From: Valencia hispanica
Lineage: Eukaryota; Chordata; Actinopteri; Cyprinodontiformes; Valenciidae
Assembly: GCA_963556495.2 (NCBI GenBank)
Contig: OY747712.1
Coordinates: 29,718,235 to 29,782,234 of the forward strand
Length of the DNA: 64,000 nucleotides
Direction: 5' to 3'
The notes under the pieces were generated by a model. It searched no databases and had not been told where the DNA came from. It was given only the letters and a program-made list of their open reading frames with translations. This document shows, piece by piece, positions 50,176-63,522 of the stretch (position 1 is the first letter of the stretch; every line of letters begins with the position of its first letter). A program made the position numbers and the translations under genes.

Positions 50176-51301
50176 CAGTGCTTTGTAAAAGTATTCACAG
50201 CATATAAAGTTGAAACCATTTTTCCATGTTAAAGATTTCTATGTTTCTTTGCAAATTCTTCTTTGCAAACTAGCTCAAGCTAATTCAGATTGGAGGGAGA
50301 GGATAAGTAAAATTTTTTTTTAGCCTTATCAAAGATTCTTAATTAGATTTAGATCTAAACATTGACTGGGCCATTCCAACACTTGAACATGGTTTGATTC
50401 AAATTATCCAGTTGTAGCGCTGCATGTTTAGAGTTCTTGTCCTGCTCAAAGGTGAATCTCCACCCCACCCTCAAGTCTTCTGGAACTTGCCTGGTTATGC
50501 TGAAGAAAAACATCCCTACAGCATGAAGCTGCCACTACCATCTTTCACCTTTCACCCAAACACAGCGTTTTTCATATATGCCAAATATTCCAATTTTGGT
50601 CTCTCCTGACCATAGGACCTTCCTCAACATGTCTGGTGAGCCGCCTACATGACTTATTCAACAAAGAATTCTTCAGACTTTCTTTTAACAATGACTTTCT
50701 TCTTACCACTCTCTCATCAAGGAGCGTAGAGTGCATTACCAACAATTGTTCTAACATATTCTTCCACCTGAGCTCCAGATCTATGCAGCTCCTCCAGAGT
50801 TACCAGGAGAGTCTTTGTTGCTTTTCATATTTATTATCTCTTTCTCTTCCCTGACAGTAGTTAAATCATTTTCACTTGCTTGAAACTTCTTCAAAACGTT
50901 ATCCCTGACCCCTTGGGTTTGTTACTTGGTCTTCATGATGGTGTTTGTTCGCTAAGGTTCTCTTACAAACCTCTTAATGCCTTTATAAATAGCTGTATCT
51001 GTAATGAGACTAAATTACTTATCATATTCACTAATTAGATAAGCTATAAAATTAATTGGTTACACTTGATTTTATTTCAGGGTTTCAAAGTAGAGGGATG
51101 TGAATAAAAATGCATGCCATACTTTAGATTTTATTTGTAAAATAATTAAAAAAGGTTTGTTTTCCTCTGCTTAGCAATTATATACTGATTTGTGTTGATC
51201 TATCACCTAAAATTCTTTTTTAAACTATACCTTATTTCCAATTTGGAAGGTGGCAATATGTGAAAAATGTGAATGGGTGGAAATACTTTGGCTATTCACT
51301 G
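50176..51301 (-). mobile_element. Decayed Tc1-like transposon
   Basis: Begins CAGTGCTTTGTAAAAGTATT after TA and ends GAAATACTTTGGCTATTCACTG; the right flanking TA is mutated. The - strand frame at 50572-50757 keeps ERVVRRKSLLKESLKNSLL, equivalent to RVARRKPLLKENHKKSLL of the intact copy at 3866. Other transposase blocks are visible without an open frame. Confidence 0.85.
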
Positions 51302-51735
51302 TTTCAACTTGCATTTGGGTTACATTATTAATAGCATTGTTACATGTGGTTTATTACAATAGTGTAGAGGGTAAAATGTAGGTTTTAATTAGTAAAAGAC
51401 AAATTTCTGGCTTTTAACCTGAAATCCTTACTAAATGTAAAAGGCTGTTCACCCAGCAGGTGTCTCTCTCTTCTTTGGGCTGCCTACTTATTTCAAAGTA
51501 AGTGGTCCCTGGACCTTAAATTGCACAGTAAGATTAAATGATTTAAACCTTTTCAGAGGAAAATGGAACATCTCATCATCCCTTTTCTCTTCCTTTTTTA
51601 TACCTTTTTTTTTCAGCTGGTTTCCTGAAAATTTGGGGAGGTTGTAAAAAAACCGACATAGCGGAGGTCAGGCCCTCCATTAGGCTGGAGCAGAGCAGGC
51701 ACCCGCTCTGGTTGCAGACAGCTCTGATGGTGTCA

Positions 51736-51795
51736 AGAAGTGTGCGTGTGCATGTGTGTATGTGTGCGTGGGTGTGCGCGTGTATGTGTGTACAG
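51736..51795. repeat. GT-rich degenerate repeat
   Basis: Alternating GTGTGC, GTGTGT and ATGTGT units interrupted by single bases. Confidence 0.7.
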
Positions 51796-53880
51796 CTGGT
51801 TGTGAGTCTATGTAGTTGCATATATACGCACGACCTAGCAGCAGAGCAGGTGAATCCATTCTGGTTAACAATATTAAAGTCATGCAGCAGTCTTAGAAAA
51901 AAATCCAAGGTTTTACAGGACTGGCACAATGAATTCTCCCTTGTGTTTCGTGTACAGTTAGTGAAGAAACAAATAAAAGGGCAGCATTATATACGTAGTT
52001 TTCTGCAATCCTTAACTTGACCACAATTTGTGCATACATGCAGATGTTTGAACGGCCAGTTTAGCTCTGAATATTGTCTTTTATTTATCACCCTTCAGTT
52101 CCCCCATCAAGGGTATTCCCATTTTCTTGTGTATGCTCACTTGTGTGCCTCTTTGTCTTCCCCTGCTCACACATTTAATGTATACAATTTGTAATCTTAA
52201 AGGAAGGTGTTTATGAAGTAAACTTAATTTTATTTCATTGGGATTATGGCTGGTTTAATAATAAAAGATCATAGGAACAATTTCTTCATTTATTTTTGCT
52301 TTACAAACTAGAGATCCGCAGTTGTGTTCATAAAGTCCTCGGTTTGCCTTTGTGTGTGCCGGTTATTTGCATGCATGCAACTGTTTGGGCCTGTGAAGAG
52401 GACACATGGTATCCCACCATGTTTGTCCTTACGCCAAGTGGCAATGCTGTCCATTTTGGGTTGGTTGGCAAATTTTGAAAAACGGAAACACAAGTAAGAT
52501 TCACACACAGAGACATACACACATCAAGTGAAATGATAAGAAATATATTGAGACTCATTTTTTTGTCCAATATGGCACTGATTGTATAGTCTAGGATGAG
52601 ATATAATATCTAAGCAGGCTTTATACAAGCTTTAAGAGATGTGTTTTCAACTGACAAAACACCCAAAAATTTGACTAAATAAACCGTAAAAAATGAAAGA
52701 TAGGAAATAACTTGTTCCCTGTGGAGGTTCATTGGGAGCTCAATCTAAAAAGGCAGATTATTTGAGTTCTAATTGTCTCATTAAAATGGTTAAAGATAAA
52801 AAAATTACAGCAGTTCTGCAAACAATTTGGATCAACTAGCTAGTCATAGCAACATTATAATCCTTTTTTATTTTTACTGCCTTTCTGTAAATACATTACT
52901 GCTCAAAGCATTGAGCATAAAATAGCAAAATCAGTTATTTAACACAATAAAATGTTTTAAATAATCACAACATAATTTGTGAAAGCAAATTTCTTATGAT
53001 AAAAGTGATGATTTAGGTTAAATAGAGTTGCCAGTTTGAGATTAGGTTGAAGAAAATTATGATACTGAACCGATAGAAACACCTAAGCCTGAACGCTTTT
53101 GTTCACACAGTGATCCCAAAAAGGTGTGAAGGTTTACATTTTCAAATGCACTATACTTCTAGCTTAGTTTGACCATATGGGTGCAATTTTAAATAAAAAG
53201 TAACACCTTTGCTTCATGATGTAATTTAGGTGTTTGTATAAGATATATTTAAAACCTCATGCTTTCATTGTGTTTAATATCTAAAGCACCATTGGGCCAT
53301 TTTTACCTAAATTAGTTTTTCCAGCTCCCAGTATGTCTGCGATGAACTGCCAATGACTCAAATTTCATGACTTTTGCAAAATATGATTCTCTTTAAAAGC
53401 TCATCAATTATGTAATGTTTGTGACTTAAAAAGAGAAGTTCTGACCATGACCATGTATATGTAGAATTGCTAAGGGGTTCAATTTGACCTCATTGTTTCG
53501 ATGCAAAAAACTGCACACTGAGATCACATTGCTCTTTGCTCATTACTATAGTAACTGAGTTGTAATGCAAACAGCTGACAGGGATATTTCCTAACAAATC
53601 ACAATAAATAAGCATAAGCTGATAAAGTTTATGAATTCTAAGACAAATTATTCTAAATAATAAACGTGATGATTTAGACAGAGTTAGAAAGGGTTAGACA
53701 GGATTTGTTATTGCTTTTCAATTAAAAATGTGCGAGGAAAAACATAAAAAATATATCTATTTTTTTCCGGGTGTTGCTCTAATATGGTTAAATGATGGGG
53801 TTTTAAAGATCAGGCAAAATGTTCAGATATGGTGCTAGGTTCTTGCTTTATTTTCACATAGGGACTTTTTCAGGCTTATA

Positions 53881-54480
53881 GTTAGGTCCATAAATATTTG
53901 GACAATGTTTTTCTAATTTTGTTTTTATACTTCACCACAATAAATTCAAATAGCTGGAAATCTTGAACTAATTGACATCACCAGACACTGGGTTTGCCTT
54001 TAATGCTCTGCCAGGCCTATACTGCAGTGGCTTTGGTTTCTATTTGTCTGTGGGCCTTTCTATCCAAAGTGTTTAGTTATTACCAAGTGAATTGCATGCT
54101 CAGTTTGATTAGGATCAGGTGACTGACTTCCCCATTCAAGAATATTTCACTTTCTTTCCTTCATAAACTTCTGAATTGCTTGGAATGGAATGGAAATGAT
54201 TCTGCAATCATCCACCACCGCTGTTGGTTTTTGCCACTCCTAATTTTGCAGCAATTCGTTTGTTGTTGCGGTTTTCTTTTTTAGGTTTTTAAATATGAGT
54301 CTTGTTTAACCTGCTTGGAGAACTCATGTGAGTGCATGTTGTTTGCTTACAACACAATCTTCCAAATGCAAAAAACCCCAAAACAAATTAATTGTGACAC
54401 AATGAAGGAATTGCCCACGCCTGCCAATAAAATATACTTTCAGTCAGTTGTCCAAATTTCAGTTTTTCTGCAAGTAATAA
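53881..54480 (-). mobile_element. Tc1-like remnant (third subfamily)
   Basis: Starts GTTAGGTCCATAAATATTTG after TA, an end I know from a common fish Tc1-like family. Inner blocks such as ACATCACCAGACACTGGGTT, GCTCTGCCAGGCC, GTGAATTGCATGCTCAG and CTTCCAAATGCAAAA keep the order of that family's - strand transposase. Most of the element is deleted and the right end cannot be placed exactly. Confidence 0.7.
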
Positions 54481-55901
54481 ATATACTTTTCACTAAGGCC
54501 ATGGTTCTTTCTTAAAAGTCTAATTACATTATCTATTGCTCTGATGTAAAAGCAGAAATAAATTGGAAGATTGTGAAATTAACAGAAAAAAAAATTAATT
54601 ACCTTAAAAATGAAAGCATTGTAAAGATTTTTTTACCTTCATGCTGGAACATTTTTACTAAAAACTAGAATCCTCATCAATGCGGAAAGTATTAACTGCA
54701 GTTTCAGTGATACTTTTCAGATGGTGGAAACATCAACAAGAAGGAAAGGGTGAATGCAAAACAGGTTATGGCACCACTCTGGAACTTGAGCGCAGAGGAC
54801 TTTGTTTGGAAGAATTAGGCTTTTGAACAAGGACACATCTGAAGCGAATGAGGTCATTGCTCATGAACAGCCTGCCAAAGGACCAAGACATTGAAAATAT
54901 GCTGGAGAATTATTCAGGTGCCCTGACGAAGACTGAATGTCATAGGTTATCTACAGAGAAACAAAAAAACGACACAGAGGCATTGGACCTTGCATAATCA
55001 GCTATTTCTTTCTTTGTAGATCCTCTAATATATAATTCTTCACAGTTCTTCACATTTCTTTCCACTGGTAACGTCTCATCTCATCATACAAAATGTAACC
55101 TCTTTAATTGTTAGGTTTGTCAAATTTAGGGCTTTTCTGGTGAGTCTACTTCTAGGTTTGCATGCAATATAATTAACAATGAATTAAAACCAAAACATAT
55201 TTCTCTCATTGTAGCAGTATGACTCTGGTGGACATCTACCATCGGAAGTACCAGTCATATTTAATCCTAAAATGCCTGGTTCGGCACACACAACTAATCA
55301 CTTGGTAGCCATTACACTGGGTGAGGTTGTTAAAGAATAAAACGAATGGATTAGCAAAAGAACGAAAGCACTTCAGAAGTTATTTAGTTGCAGCTTTTTT
55401 AATTAGCACATTTTGTACTTTTGGTGTGAAGTGGAAGACTTTTCTAATCTGTAATATAAACATAGTACGTTGGAAAGTGTAACGCGCAAAAATGGCTCCT
55501 TTAAAACTTTCTAGAATACATTTAAACTTACTATTCAAACTTAAACTAAGGATTAATATTCACATGTTTGTTTACACCCAGTATTTAAAAATACTTCTAT
55601 AGTGAAACTTAACAATCATCTGTTTTGGGTCTGTCACTTTGCTGAATGCTTCAGAGATCATTTCCACAGTGCTTCCTGTCTGTCACCTCTGGCAATGATT
55701 TTGATTGGCTGTCTGCCATCTGCCTTCCCACCTGCAACTCTCTCTTGATTTAGTAAGTTGGGGTGTGGTCCTCCTAATCCCCAATTGACTGGCAGCAGGA
55801 AAGGACCTCTCATAGCTGGAAGCACCTCCTGGCAAGGCCTTTCATTGGCTATCTTCTAACCTGCTGGTGTGCCAAATGTCAGCTCATTTTTGTGTGGCAG
55901 A

Positions 55902-55933
55902 TGTGTGTGTGTGTGTGTGTGTGTATGTGTGTG
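55902..55933. repeat. TG microsatellite
   Basis: About 11 TG units followed by TATGTGTGTGGG. Confidence 0.9.
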
Positions 55934-58194
55934 GGCGAGACGTAATCCCCTTTTGACAGGCAGCATGAAGAGGCCATTCTGAGCTCATGCTATCCCAAAG
56001 GACAGCTCACCCATTGGCGGTTTGCCATCTGTCTGCTCACCTGTTCTGCATTCATATTCAACAGATGGGGGTGTGGCTAGAAGAAAGCAAAGAAGAAATA
56101 GGCAAATTTTGACCCCTAGGGGTCTATGTGCTCTCAACCATGGCTGGGACCATATGAATAGGTGGCAGGAGTTCCGGTCTCTCATGGGGCTTCTTATGGG
56201 GTGCACTTCTTTCAAACAAGCTGTTACTATAAAGTCAGGACTCATAAGTGTTTGTATGCAGCAATTTGAAAACAGTTTGCATGATCTCAAGACCGAAAAG
56301 AGCATTAATGATTAAACTCCCTAAACTAGTTACATCCAGCATCCCATTTATAAATATGTCTTTCCTCTCACTGACAGAATGAAATCCTGCTGATGTGATG
56401 CCCCCACATCTCAAGCCCTAACATTTGTCTTCATCAAGCCCAAAGTGTCCAATAAGAGTTAATGTGATTGCACACATCATTATGTGTGCGGGAGGTGGAG
56501 GGAAGCAGATCTCATAGCCATGTTTACCTCGTCTGCTTAGTGATGGAGCAACCGGAATGATTCAATTACACCAATCAGATTGGATAATGATTTCAGTGTG
56601 GGCTGCCACTGCCTCAAGTTTCTTATCGCTTCCTGCCATCTTCCATCTCCTCCATGCACCCCCTCCTCTCCTCCCTTTCCTTCTTCCTTACCTTATTTTT
56701 CACTAAGCATTCTTAAATGTTATCAAAAATGCACATATCCAACATTAAACAATGTTTTGTTTAGCTAGTTTAAAATAAAGAATTCTTCTAGTTACACAGA
56801 ATTAGTGACAGCGGGATGTATAGCCCTTTGCTCACAGTTACCCTCTCCAGTTCGTCTGCATCGCAGCCATCAGTGGCCTGCAATGGTGGGTGTAGAGTAG
56901 GTGCAGTCTTATTTTCTGGCTGTCATATTCACTCTGCGTTACAGGATTGTGACAGGCCCCAAGTTATTACTGATCCCCTATAGCAGATTCTGTATCTCCA
57001 ACAAGTCCCAAACTTCATTGCAGCAGACTGTCTGAGTTGCTCTGTTAAGCATGGAAATCGAATTAAGGCTATTTTCCAGACAATAATTATAATTAAAAGA
57101 TGACTGCATGTATATACATAGACATTACTAAACATTATTGAACATCTCAGTATACTTTTGTAGCATGAAAAAATTGAATGCAATTATTTAAAAACCTGCA
57201 TACTTTAAACAACCTAACAATATTATTTGACATATTTTACATGTGTGTTATTGGATGAAAAGGAACCTTTATTTTTTCTGTGGTTAGTTTTGCTTTTGGT
57301 TCTTTAGTACACACTGCAACCTGTGGCCCTATGTTGTATAGGTGTTTTCTTCCTGTCAAATTCCCATCTAGCCACCCCTTCAAAAAAACTGGAAATGTTT
57401 TAGACTTAATTTTATTTTAGTGAAAGAAACAATAAAATCATAATTTGTAGAAATTCTTCCCAATTTTTTAAAATAATTTATTTACCATCTATTTTGTTTT
57501 TGTTGTGTCAAAACATTTGAACTACTTTTTGTACCATCTTGACCTTCAGATTCCGTCGCAATAGCAATTTACTAAAAGAAAGAAAGCGAGAGAATGAGAG
57601 AGATACCTCTCAATCAGCTTTTTTCTTAATCCACAATAGAAGAAAAACAATGTGCCTTATCCTTTTAGAAGCAGAATGTTAATTTGTCCCAAAAACCGAT
57701 TAAAAGCTCAAATATAATAGAATAATTAGCATTTTATGTATGCACTGAGACAGTGTTATGTTGTATGTATTTTTAAAAAGTATACACCATTAGTTTAAAA
57801 AAGTTATCTCCCTGCCCTTTTTCTGTCTGGTTGCTGTGAATGGAGGTTACTAGTGCCACAAAAATTTACAAAATAACACAAAACTTAGCATGTACCATCC
57901 TTCCCTCCACCCAATTATGATATATATCTCCTATACTTTAATAACCCTCTCTATTAGCCAATTCTATCATATATGGGGGATTTTACACTTACAATCTATT
58001 TAATTTCTGTCAAACATAGCCTAGAATTAGACTATGCTCCTAATTTTTAAAGTTTGTTGATACACAGTCAAAAGTATGATGCGAAACGTAAGTTTTGCTA
58101 TAGAATGGAAATAAACCAGTATTACCTAGTTAATTGTGTGACTTTTGTACAGTAAGTAATCTATAATGTTCTCTGCGTTTACTGCTTCTTTCAG

Positions 58195-58357
58195 GACCAT
58201 GCAGAGATCAACTCCACTGTTCTGCGCAGCCAAACCAACACTGCACGAGTGGAGGGCCTCAGGGCGGGTACAGTTTACGTGGTACAGGTGCGGGCACGGA
58301 CTGTGGCCGGCTTTGGCAAATACAGCAGTAAGATGTGCTTCCAAACCCTCACAGATG
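58195..58357 (+). CDS. ephb1: ephb1 exon 7: second half of the second fibronectin III domain
   Basis: A 163-base exon between CTTCTTTCAG and GTAAGG. It enters in phase 0 and reads DHAEINSTVLRSQTNTARVE, GLRAGTVYVVQVRARTVAGF, GKYSSKMCFQTLTD. The VYVVQVRARTVAG block with RSQTNTAR is characteristic of EPHB1, and GKMCFQTLTD closes the domain before the membrane. One N-glycosylation sequon (NST) is present. The exit is in phase 1. Confidence 0.97.
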
Positions 58358-60560
58358 GTAAGGACTGTGAAGCCAGAGGAATCAGTTCTGTCTGTCTGTC
58401 TCTCTGTTGTACTCTGCCTTTCTTTTTTTTCATTTCACACACATTTCTTGCTAGCACCCATGGACACCTCTTTGTGTTTGGTGTTGGGTTATTATTAGCA
58501 AGAGAAATGGAAGGAAAAACACAATTTTGATTGCACTTTTATTTCCACCAGAAAAACCGCTTTCCTCCAGGGTCAGGCTTAAGTGTTTGCGGGAGCTTTG
58601 AACATGAAGAATGCAGAGTATCTTTTCCTTGTGCAGCCAACTGTGCTTTATTCAAATTCTTAGTTGTTGTTTTTTTACCATGCCCTTCTGTTGCTGGATA
58701 GCTGTCCCAGAATACATAGCTGTGATTAGCAGTTGATGAGATTAATTTACTTTTTTTTTCTGGGCATCCGAGGCAGGGGGCAGTTGGCAAGGGAAAAAGG
58801 GCTGAAACACCTGGTAAGCTGGCAAGCATGTGGAGCTATGCTCATTAGTGTAGGTGTAGAAAGGGGTGTGAGTAGAGTTGGTGAAGTTGGTGGATCACTT
58901 CCTCATAATCTGTCTAGGTGGGGATATTGGTACTGGAATCAAAACTGTATGAGTCTGTCTCGATGAAATAAACATTTGACTAAAAAATGGAAACTCTTAC
59001 TTACTAGATGACCACAATGATCTCTGATATGGCCAGAGTTCAGAATATACTATAAATAGCATGAGGGAGGTTTCCGCAATGTATTATTGGTAATAAAGAT
59101 CATAATAGTGTTTGCCACGAATCTTAAGGGAGAGGAAAATGGAAGGGATAAAAATTATGATGGAGGTGATCATTTTGGGTATTTATCTGTGCAGAATAGA
59201 TGTGGTGGCACAGTCATAGCCCCTCCGTTCAGTCTTTCTTCACAAATGATCTTTCTCTAAAACATGTATCAGTGTGAGTTTAGACGCATGCTCACAGCCA
59301 CACGTGGGGACGCATACCTCACATTTATGCATGCTGTTTACGATTCATCCTTTGGCCGGTTGCCATAGCACGACATTCGTCAAGGCAATTAACAGCAGGC
59401 ACCAGAGGACAGCCGACGATAACACCCACGCCTCCACCTCCTGGCCCCTCTTACCAGTCTCTTCTCCTGCCATCAAATCACTAAATTTCCTCATGAAGTA
59501 AACACCTCGTCTCCCTTCCAATATATGTCTTCAACATATATTATCCTTTTTGTCCTCCTGTCAGGACATTTTATATACTTTTGCATCATATTCTTCTTCC
59601 TCTTCTGGACACACAGAATCATAGAAGCAATTTGATTGATCATTTAGGAGAAAAAATGTCATATCCGTCTACCAGGTGTAGGTCTGGGGACATATTTACC
59701 ACTGGAAGAGCCATTTGTGTAATTTCAAAATGTCAAGGGAAGTTGGTGTTCTCATATGGGCAAAGGGAAGATTTATATAGACCTCTCACAATGAATATAC
59801 ATCAAAAAATAACATAACTAGTGCTTGCAAACTGCAAAAAGGTATTCACAATGTTTTATTGAAATGTTCTTGAAAAATGTGCAAGTTAAAACAGCGAGCA
59901 ATTCCTGTCACACTGCGTTTCATCATATATTGCAGCTTCCACACTGCTCCCATAATGCATTAAGGCTCTCTTTATCACTTTAATCCAATGCGTCCGTCCT
60001 GCATGGGGAATGGGATTTAGAAGCTGCTGATTTGCCTTCAGCATGCTAAATTTTGATTTTGCTTTAACTACTGTGCTCCCAGTGTCAAAGTCGCAGAAAG
60101 ACAGGCACACACAAAAAGAAGCTGAGGATTCTGCTGCCTTTGCACTTTTAGGTTGTCCTCTGGACCTGCCACAATCAACACTAGTTAAAATAAAATAGTG
60201 GGTGACTGACAGAAAATTGATTTTTATTAAGACACATATAGTCAACACTTCGACAACTGTTTCCTTGTCAACTTGTTTATGACAGATAAACATACAAAGA
60301 AGGTTGTGTCTTTCTTTACTGTCAAGTCTCCTGCTTCGCGTGATCTCTTCCTTTCACCTTCTTAGTCAAACACACCAGGGTTTCTGTCAGTACCTCTAAG
60401 CAGAATTTAAAATAATTATACCATTTTGCTTTGCCATTTCCTTTCTAGTTTTTACCAAAAAAATCTGAATATACACTGACTGTTTATACACACAGTTCTT
60501 TTCTTTGTTGTGCATTTACTATGTCACTTTCACTACATGTCCTTTCTTTGTGTAACCTAG
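58358..60560 (+). other. ephb1 intron 7
   Basis: From GTAAGGACTG to TGTAACCTAG. I find no repeat element or exon in it. Several ORFs of 60-135 codons are present on both strands but resemble nothing I know. Confidence 0.85.
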
Positions 60561-60669
60561 ATGACTTCAAGTCTGAGCTGAGGGAACAGCTTCCTCTGAT
60601 TGCGGGGTCAGCAGCTGCTGGAGTGGTCTTTATTGTTTCACTTATTGCTATCTCCATCGTGTGCAGCAG
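60561..60669 (+). CDS. ephb1: ephb1 exon 8: transmembrane segment
   Basis: A 109-base exon between TGTAACCTAG and GTAACC. With the base left by exon 7 it reads (D)DFKSELREQLPLIAGSAAAG followed by VVFIVSLIAISIVCSR. This supplies the short linker after the FN3 domains and the single membrane-spanning helix; the following basic RKR is completed in exon 9 as the stop-transfer signal. The GSAAAG small-residue motif is of the kind used for helix dimerisation in Eph receptors. Almost every residue equals mammalian EPHB1, with only conservative V/I exchanges. It exits in phase 2. Confidence 0.97.
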
Positions 60670-63457
60670 GTAACCAGAGTTTTGCTTATTACATCTCTTG
60701 TTGTATATTCTAAAACGTATTGTTCATGCTACTACTGTGACTGAGATGAATGAACAAAAAGCATTTCAGGCTCCCATTGACATGAACTGGTGACTAGTAT
60801 CAAGGTATACTAAGGTTTTAAACAGTTATTGCAGATATTTGAACAAATAAACCAGCCAATGTTAGCTTGTTGTGTTACTCTAGAGCAGAATAAAAAAATG
60901 GGTTATAGGTAACATTATTTTAACAGAAATAATCAACATGTTTTTGCAGATGTAGGGATAATTGTTTCTTATTTGTTTTAAATAAAATGTATGCATTATT
61001 TATTTATTTATATTTATTTATTCTTTTGTGTTAATACCTTCATAGAGTAAAATGGTGGTATTTTTACTCAGGCTGGCCTTGTTTCTTCAGATGAATAAAT
61101 CCTCAGATTTCTTTTGCTATTAGCATTTTCATTGTTTGAATGCTGTTACTAAAGGAAGTTCATAGGCTCTAACAAAATCTTATTTCATTAAACAGCTGTC
61201 ACAAAGATGAGTGCCTATGTCTGCTGGTTGTTCATACATCACCAGTTGAACCAGTAATCTCCCATTCAAATTTATGCTTAAGCCAACATTGGGAAATCAC
61301 AGAAGGGTTCTAGTGGAACTCAGTGTGGGTTGCATTAGGCACGTTTCCACTATCGGAGCGTCAGGGTAATTTTACCTGATCCTTGTCTAAAAAGGTAATT
61401 CTGTTAACTCTAGTGTCTCCATACTAAATTGCCCCTTTAATGAATTTGCAAAGGCATCTGCATTTCACAACTGTTACAGCAGTGAGTAGTCACTTATCAG
61501 CGCCAAAATTCGCCCACACCAGCACTAATAACAAAAAATCGACAATGAAAGAAGCAAGGATGACTTCCGTTTGCTATGTTGCTTTAACTGCCTTGCCACA
61601 ACTCTTCCATTTTACAAAGCCAGTTGTTTGACAACATCTGCTCATTCCCCTCTTGAGTTACAACCAATCAGCATGAGTTCACCACAGCTCCCTCCCAGCG
61701 ACTTCCGGCCGTTTTCGAGTACATACCCCAAGACTGGTACTCAGTTAGTTCCTGAAATGGCCCCAAAAACTGCCCTGTCGGGCCGACATGCACCAACATA
61801 TTGTGAAGGTAAAATTATCCTGAAGTTCCGATAGTGGAAACGCGCCTATTGAGTGCAAGGCCTAAAATGTATCCCAACCATCTCCCATTCTAAAATCTCT
61901 TAATACATATTTGTGGCATTTGACCTGCAAAAAATGTCTAAGATTTTTTTGCACACCAAAGATTCCTAGTAGTCACTAGTAGCTTCTTTTGTCAGGGAGC
62001 AATGCTACAGAAGAAACTAAAGTCTGGCTAAAGTCCAGTTATCATTTCTGTTTAAGCACTTTTAATGTCATCCATCAAACGTTTCAATGAGAGGAATAGA
62101 CAGATATTAAATGATGTAATGCACCTAACATATTTTTTTGCCTAAAATCCTGTGACCAGCTGGTCACACGGATCGTCTGTCATGAATGTCACCAACACCC
62201 TAAAACCGCAAAGCTGGCTTACCTTTTCATAGGTCTAGAGTAGAACAGCTCTTGTACCCTTTGCCCTTTCAGACATTTCACAGAGATGGCTTGAAGGCAT
62301 CTAATTTCCAGTGTGAAATATTTTGTGAAAGTAGGCATAGTATTTCCTGCACCATATCCTAGTTTGCCATTCCACAAAGAATCTCTCCTTTACTGTTTAT
62401 TTGTGCTTATAACTTCAGGATGACAAACTAGGGTAGTGTCAAAACATAAATCACAAAAACTAATCTAACACAATAGAGCTAATATTTTCCTAAATGAAAT
62501 ATCATTAGTAATAGCATAACCCTAGGTTATGAAATAACAATACACTTCTTGGTTCTTAAACCATCCAAAATGTCCCTTACCATCATTCCACCATTGATCT
62601 TATTGTATGTCAGGCTAACAGAGAAGGTAAAAAAAAGGTGGAATTGGCTTTTAGTGGAGTTTTCCATATTTTATTGTCATCTTACGACTGCACATTCATT
62701 TGGTGACAGGATGTCAGTCGTGCTAAGAGTGCCCTATAGTATTTTTTAGCATTCATTTCAATTTTGTTGACATGAATGCTAATGTAATGCACTAATTCTG
62801 TTCAGATTGGAAGCCCATAATGAAAACGTCTAATGAGGTTGAAAATAGAAAGAGAAGGAAAGTAAATATTTGAAGAAACTTGCTGGTCATTTCGTGTAAA
62901 CCTGAAGATAACAAAAGCTTTGGATTTTGACAGTGCAGTAGTTTTTCTTAATGTTTATTCTGCCCTACCCTAAGTGAGACGAAAATGCCTAAAATAAGGA
63001 TGTCAAAAAAGCAATAGATTTGATAGAAATGCAAAAGCTATTACATTTTAAAAGGAAGACTCTTTTCCACAGAGACTGTGACAACTCTACCCCATTAAGC
63101 CAATCTCATTTTGCAGCAGTTTGTCACATTGTCAAATTCCTGTCTTGCTCCACTTAAAACATATGAAAGTTACATTTTCTCCAGTGATATGCACAAGTTT
63201 GAGCAAGTCAAGTGCTCATCAAATGGGGCAGACTCTTTTGATGCCAAAGCAGAGGAGACACATGAAAAGAAAAAAGATCCTATCATGGTCTAATTAAAAA
63301 TCAACTCATTTTCATGAACTTCATCTGCCATTGGTAACTGCTGAAGCTGATTTAGTTTCATCTGCATCATCTTCAGGCAGCACAGAACATCATGAGCCGT
63401 CTTCCCTTTCATCATGCCAACTCTTATGTTCTCTTTCAATGTTTGCTGCTCTCTCAG
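60670..63457 (+). other. ephb1 intron 8
   Basis: From GTAACCAGAG to CTGCTCTCTCAG. It contains the inverted-repeat element at 61337-61847; nothing else identifiable. Confidence 0.85.
61337..61847. mobile_element. Non-autonomous DNA element with 40-base inverted termini
   Basis: The first 40 bases (from AGGCACGTTTCCACTATCGG) and the reversed last 40 (AGGCGCGTTTCCACTATCGG) agree at 36 positions. ATT flanks both sides (61334-61336 and 61848-61850). A 3-base duplication suggests the PIF/Harbinger group, but the sequence is not its usual TWA, so the family is uncertain. No transposase is recognised in the 511 bases. Confidence 0.85.
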
Positions 63458-63522
63458 GAAGAGAGCGTACAGCAAGGAGGCGGTGTACAGTGACAAGCTG
63501 CAACATTACAGCACTGGAAGAG
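63458..63522 (+). CDS. ephb1: ephb1 exon 9: juxtamembrane region
   Basis: A 65-base exon between CTGCTCTCTCAG and GTGAGT. Its first base completes the Arg codon from exon 8, giving (R)KRAYSKEAVYSDKLQHYSTGR. The two tyrosines in AVYSDKLQHYS correspond to the juxtamembrane autophosphorylation sites that hold the kinase inactive until phosphorylated and then bind SH2 adaptors. The sequence is identical to mammalian EPHB1 as I know it. The exon ends with one base of the next Gly codon; the kinase exons follow outside the window. Confidence 0.97.

Noticed and set aside
59886..60293. 135-codon - strand ORF in intron 7
   Set aside because: No known motif and low-complexity hydrophobic stretches; probably chance.
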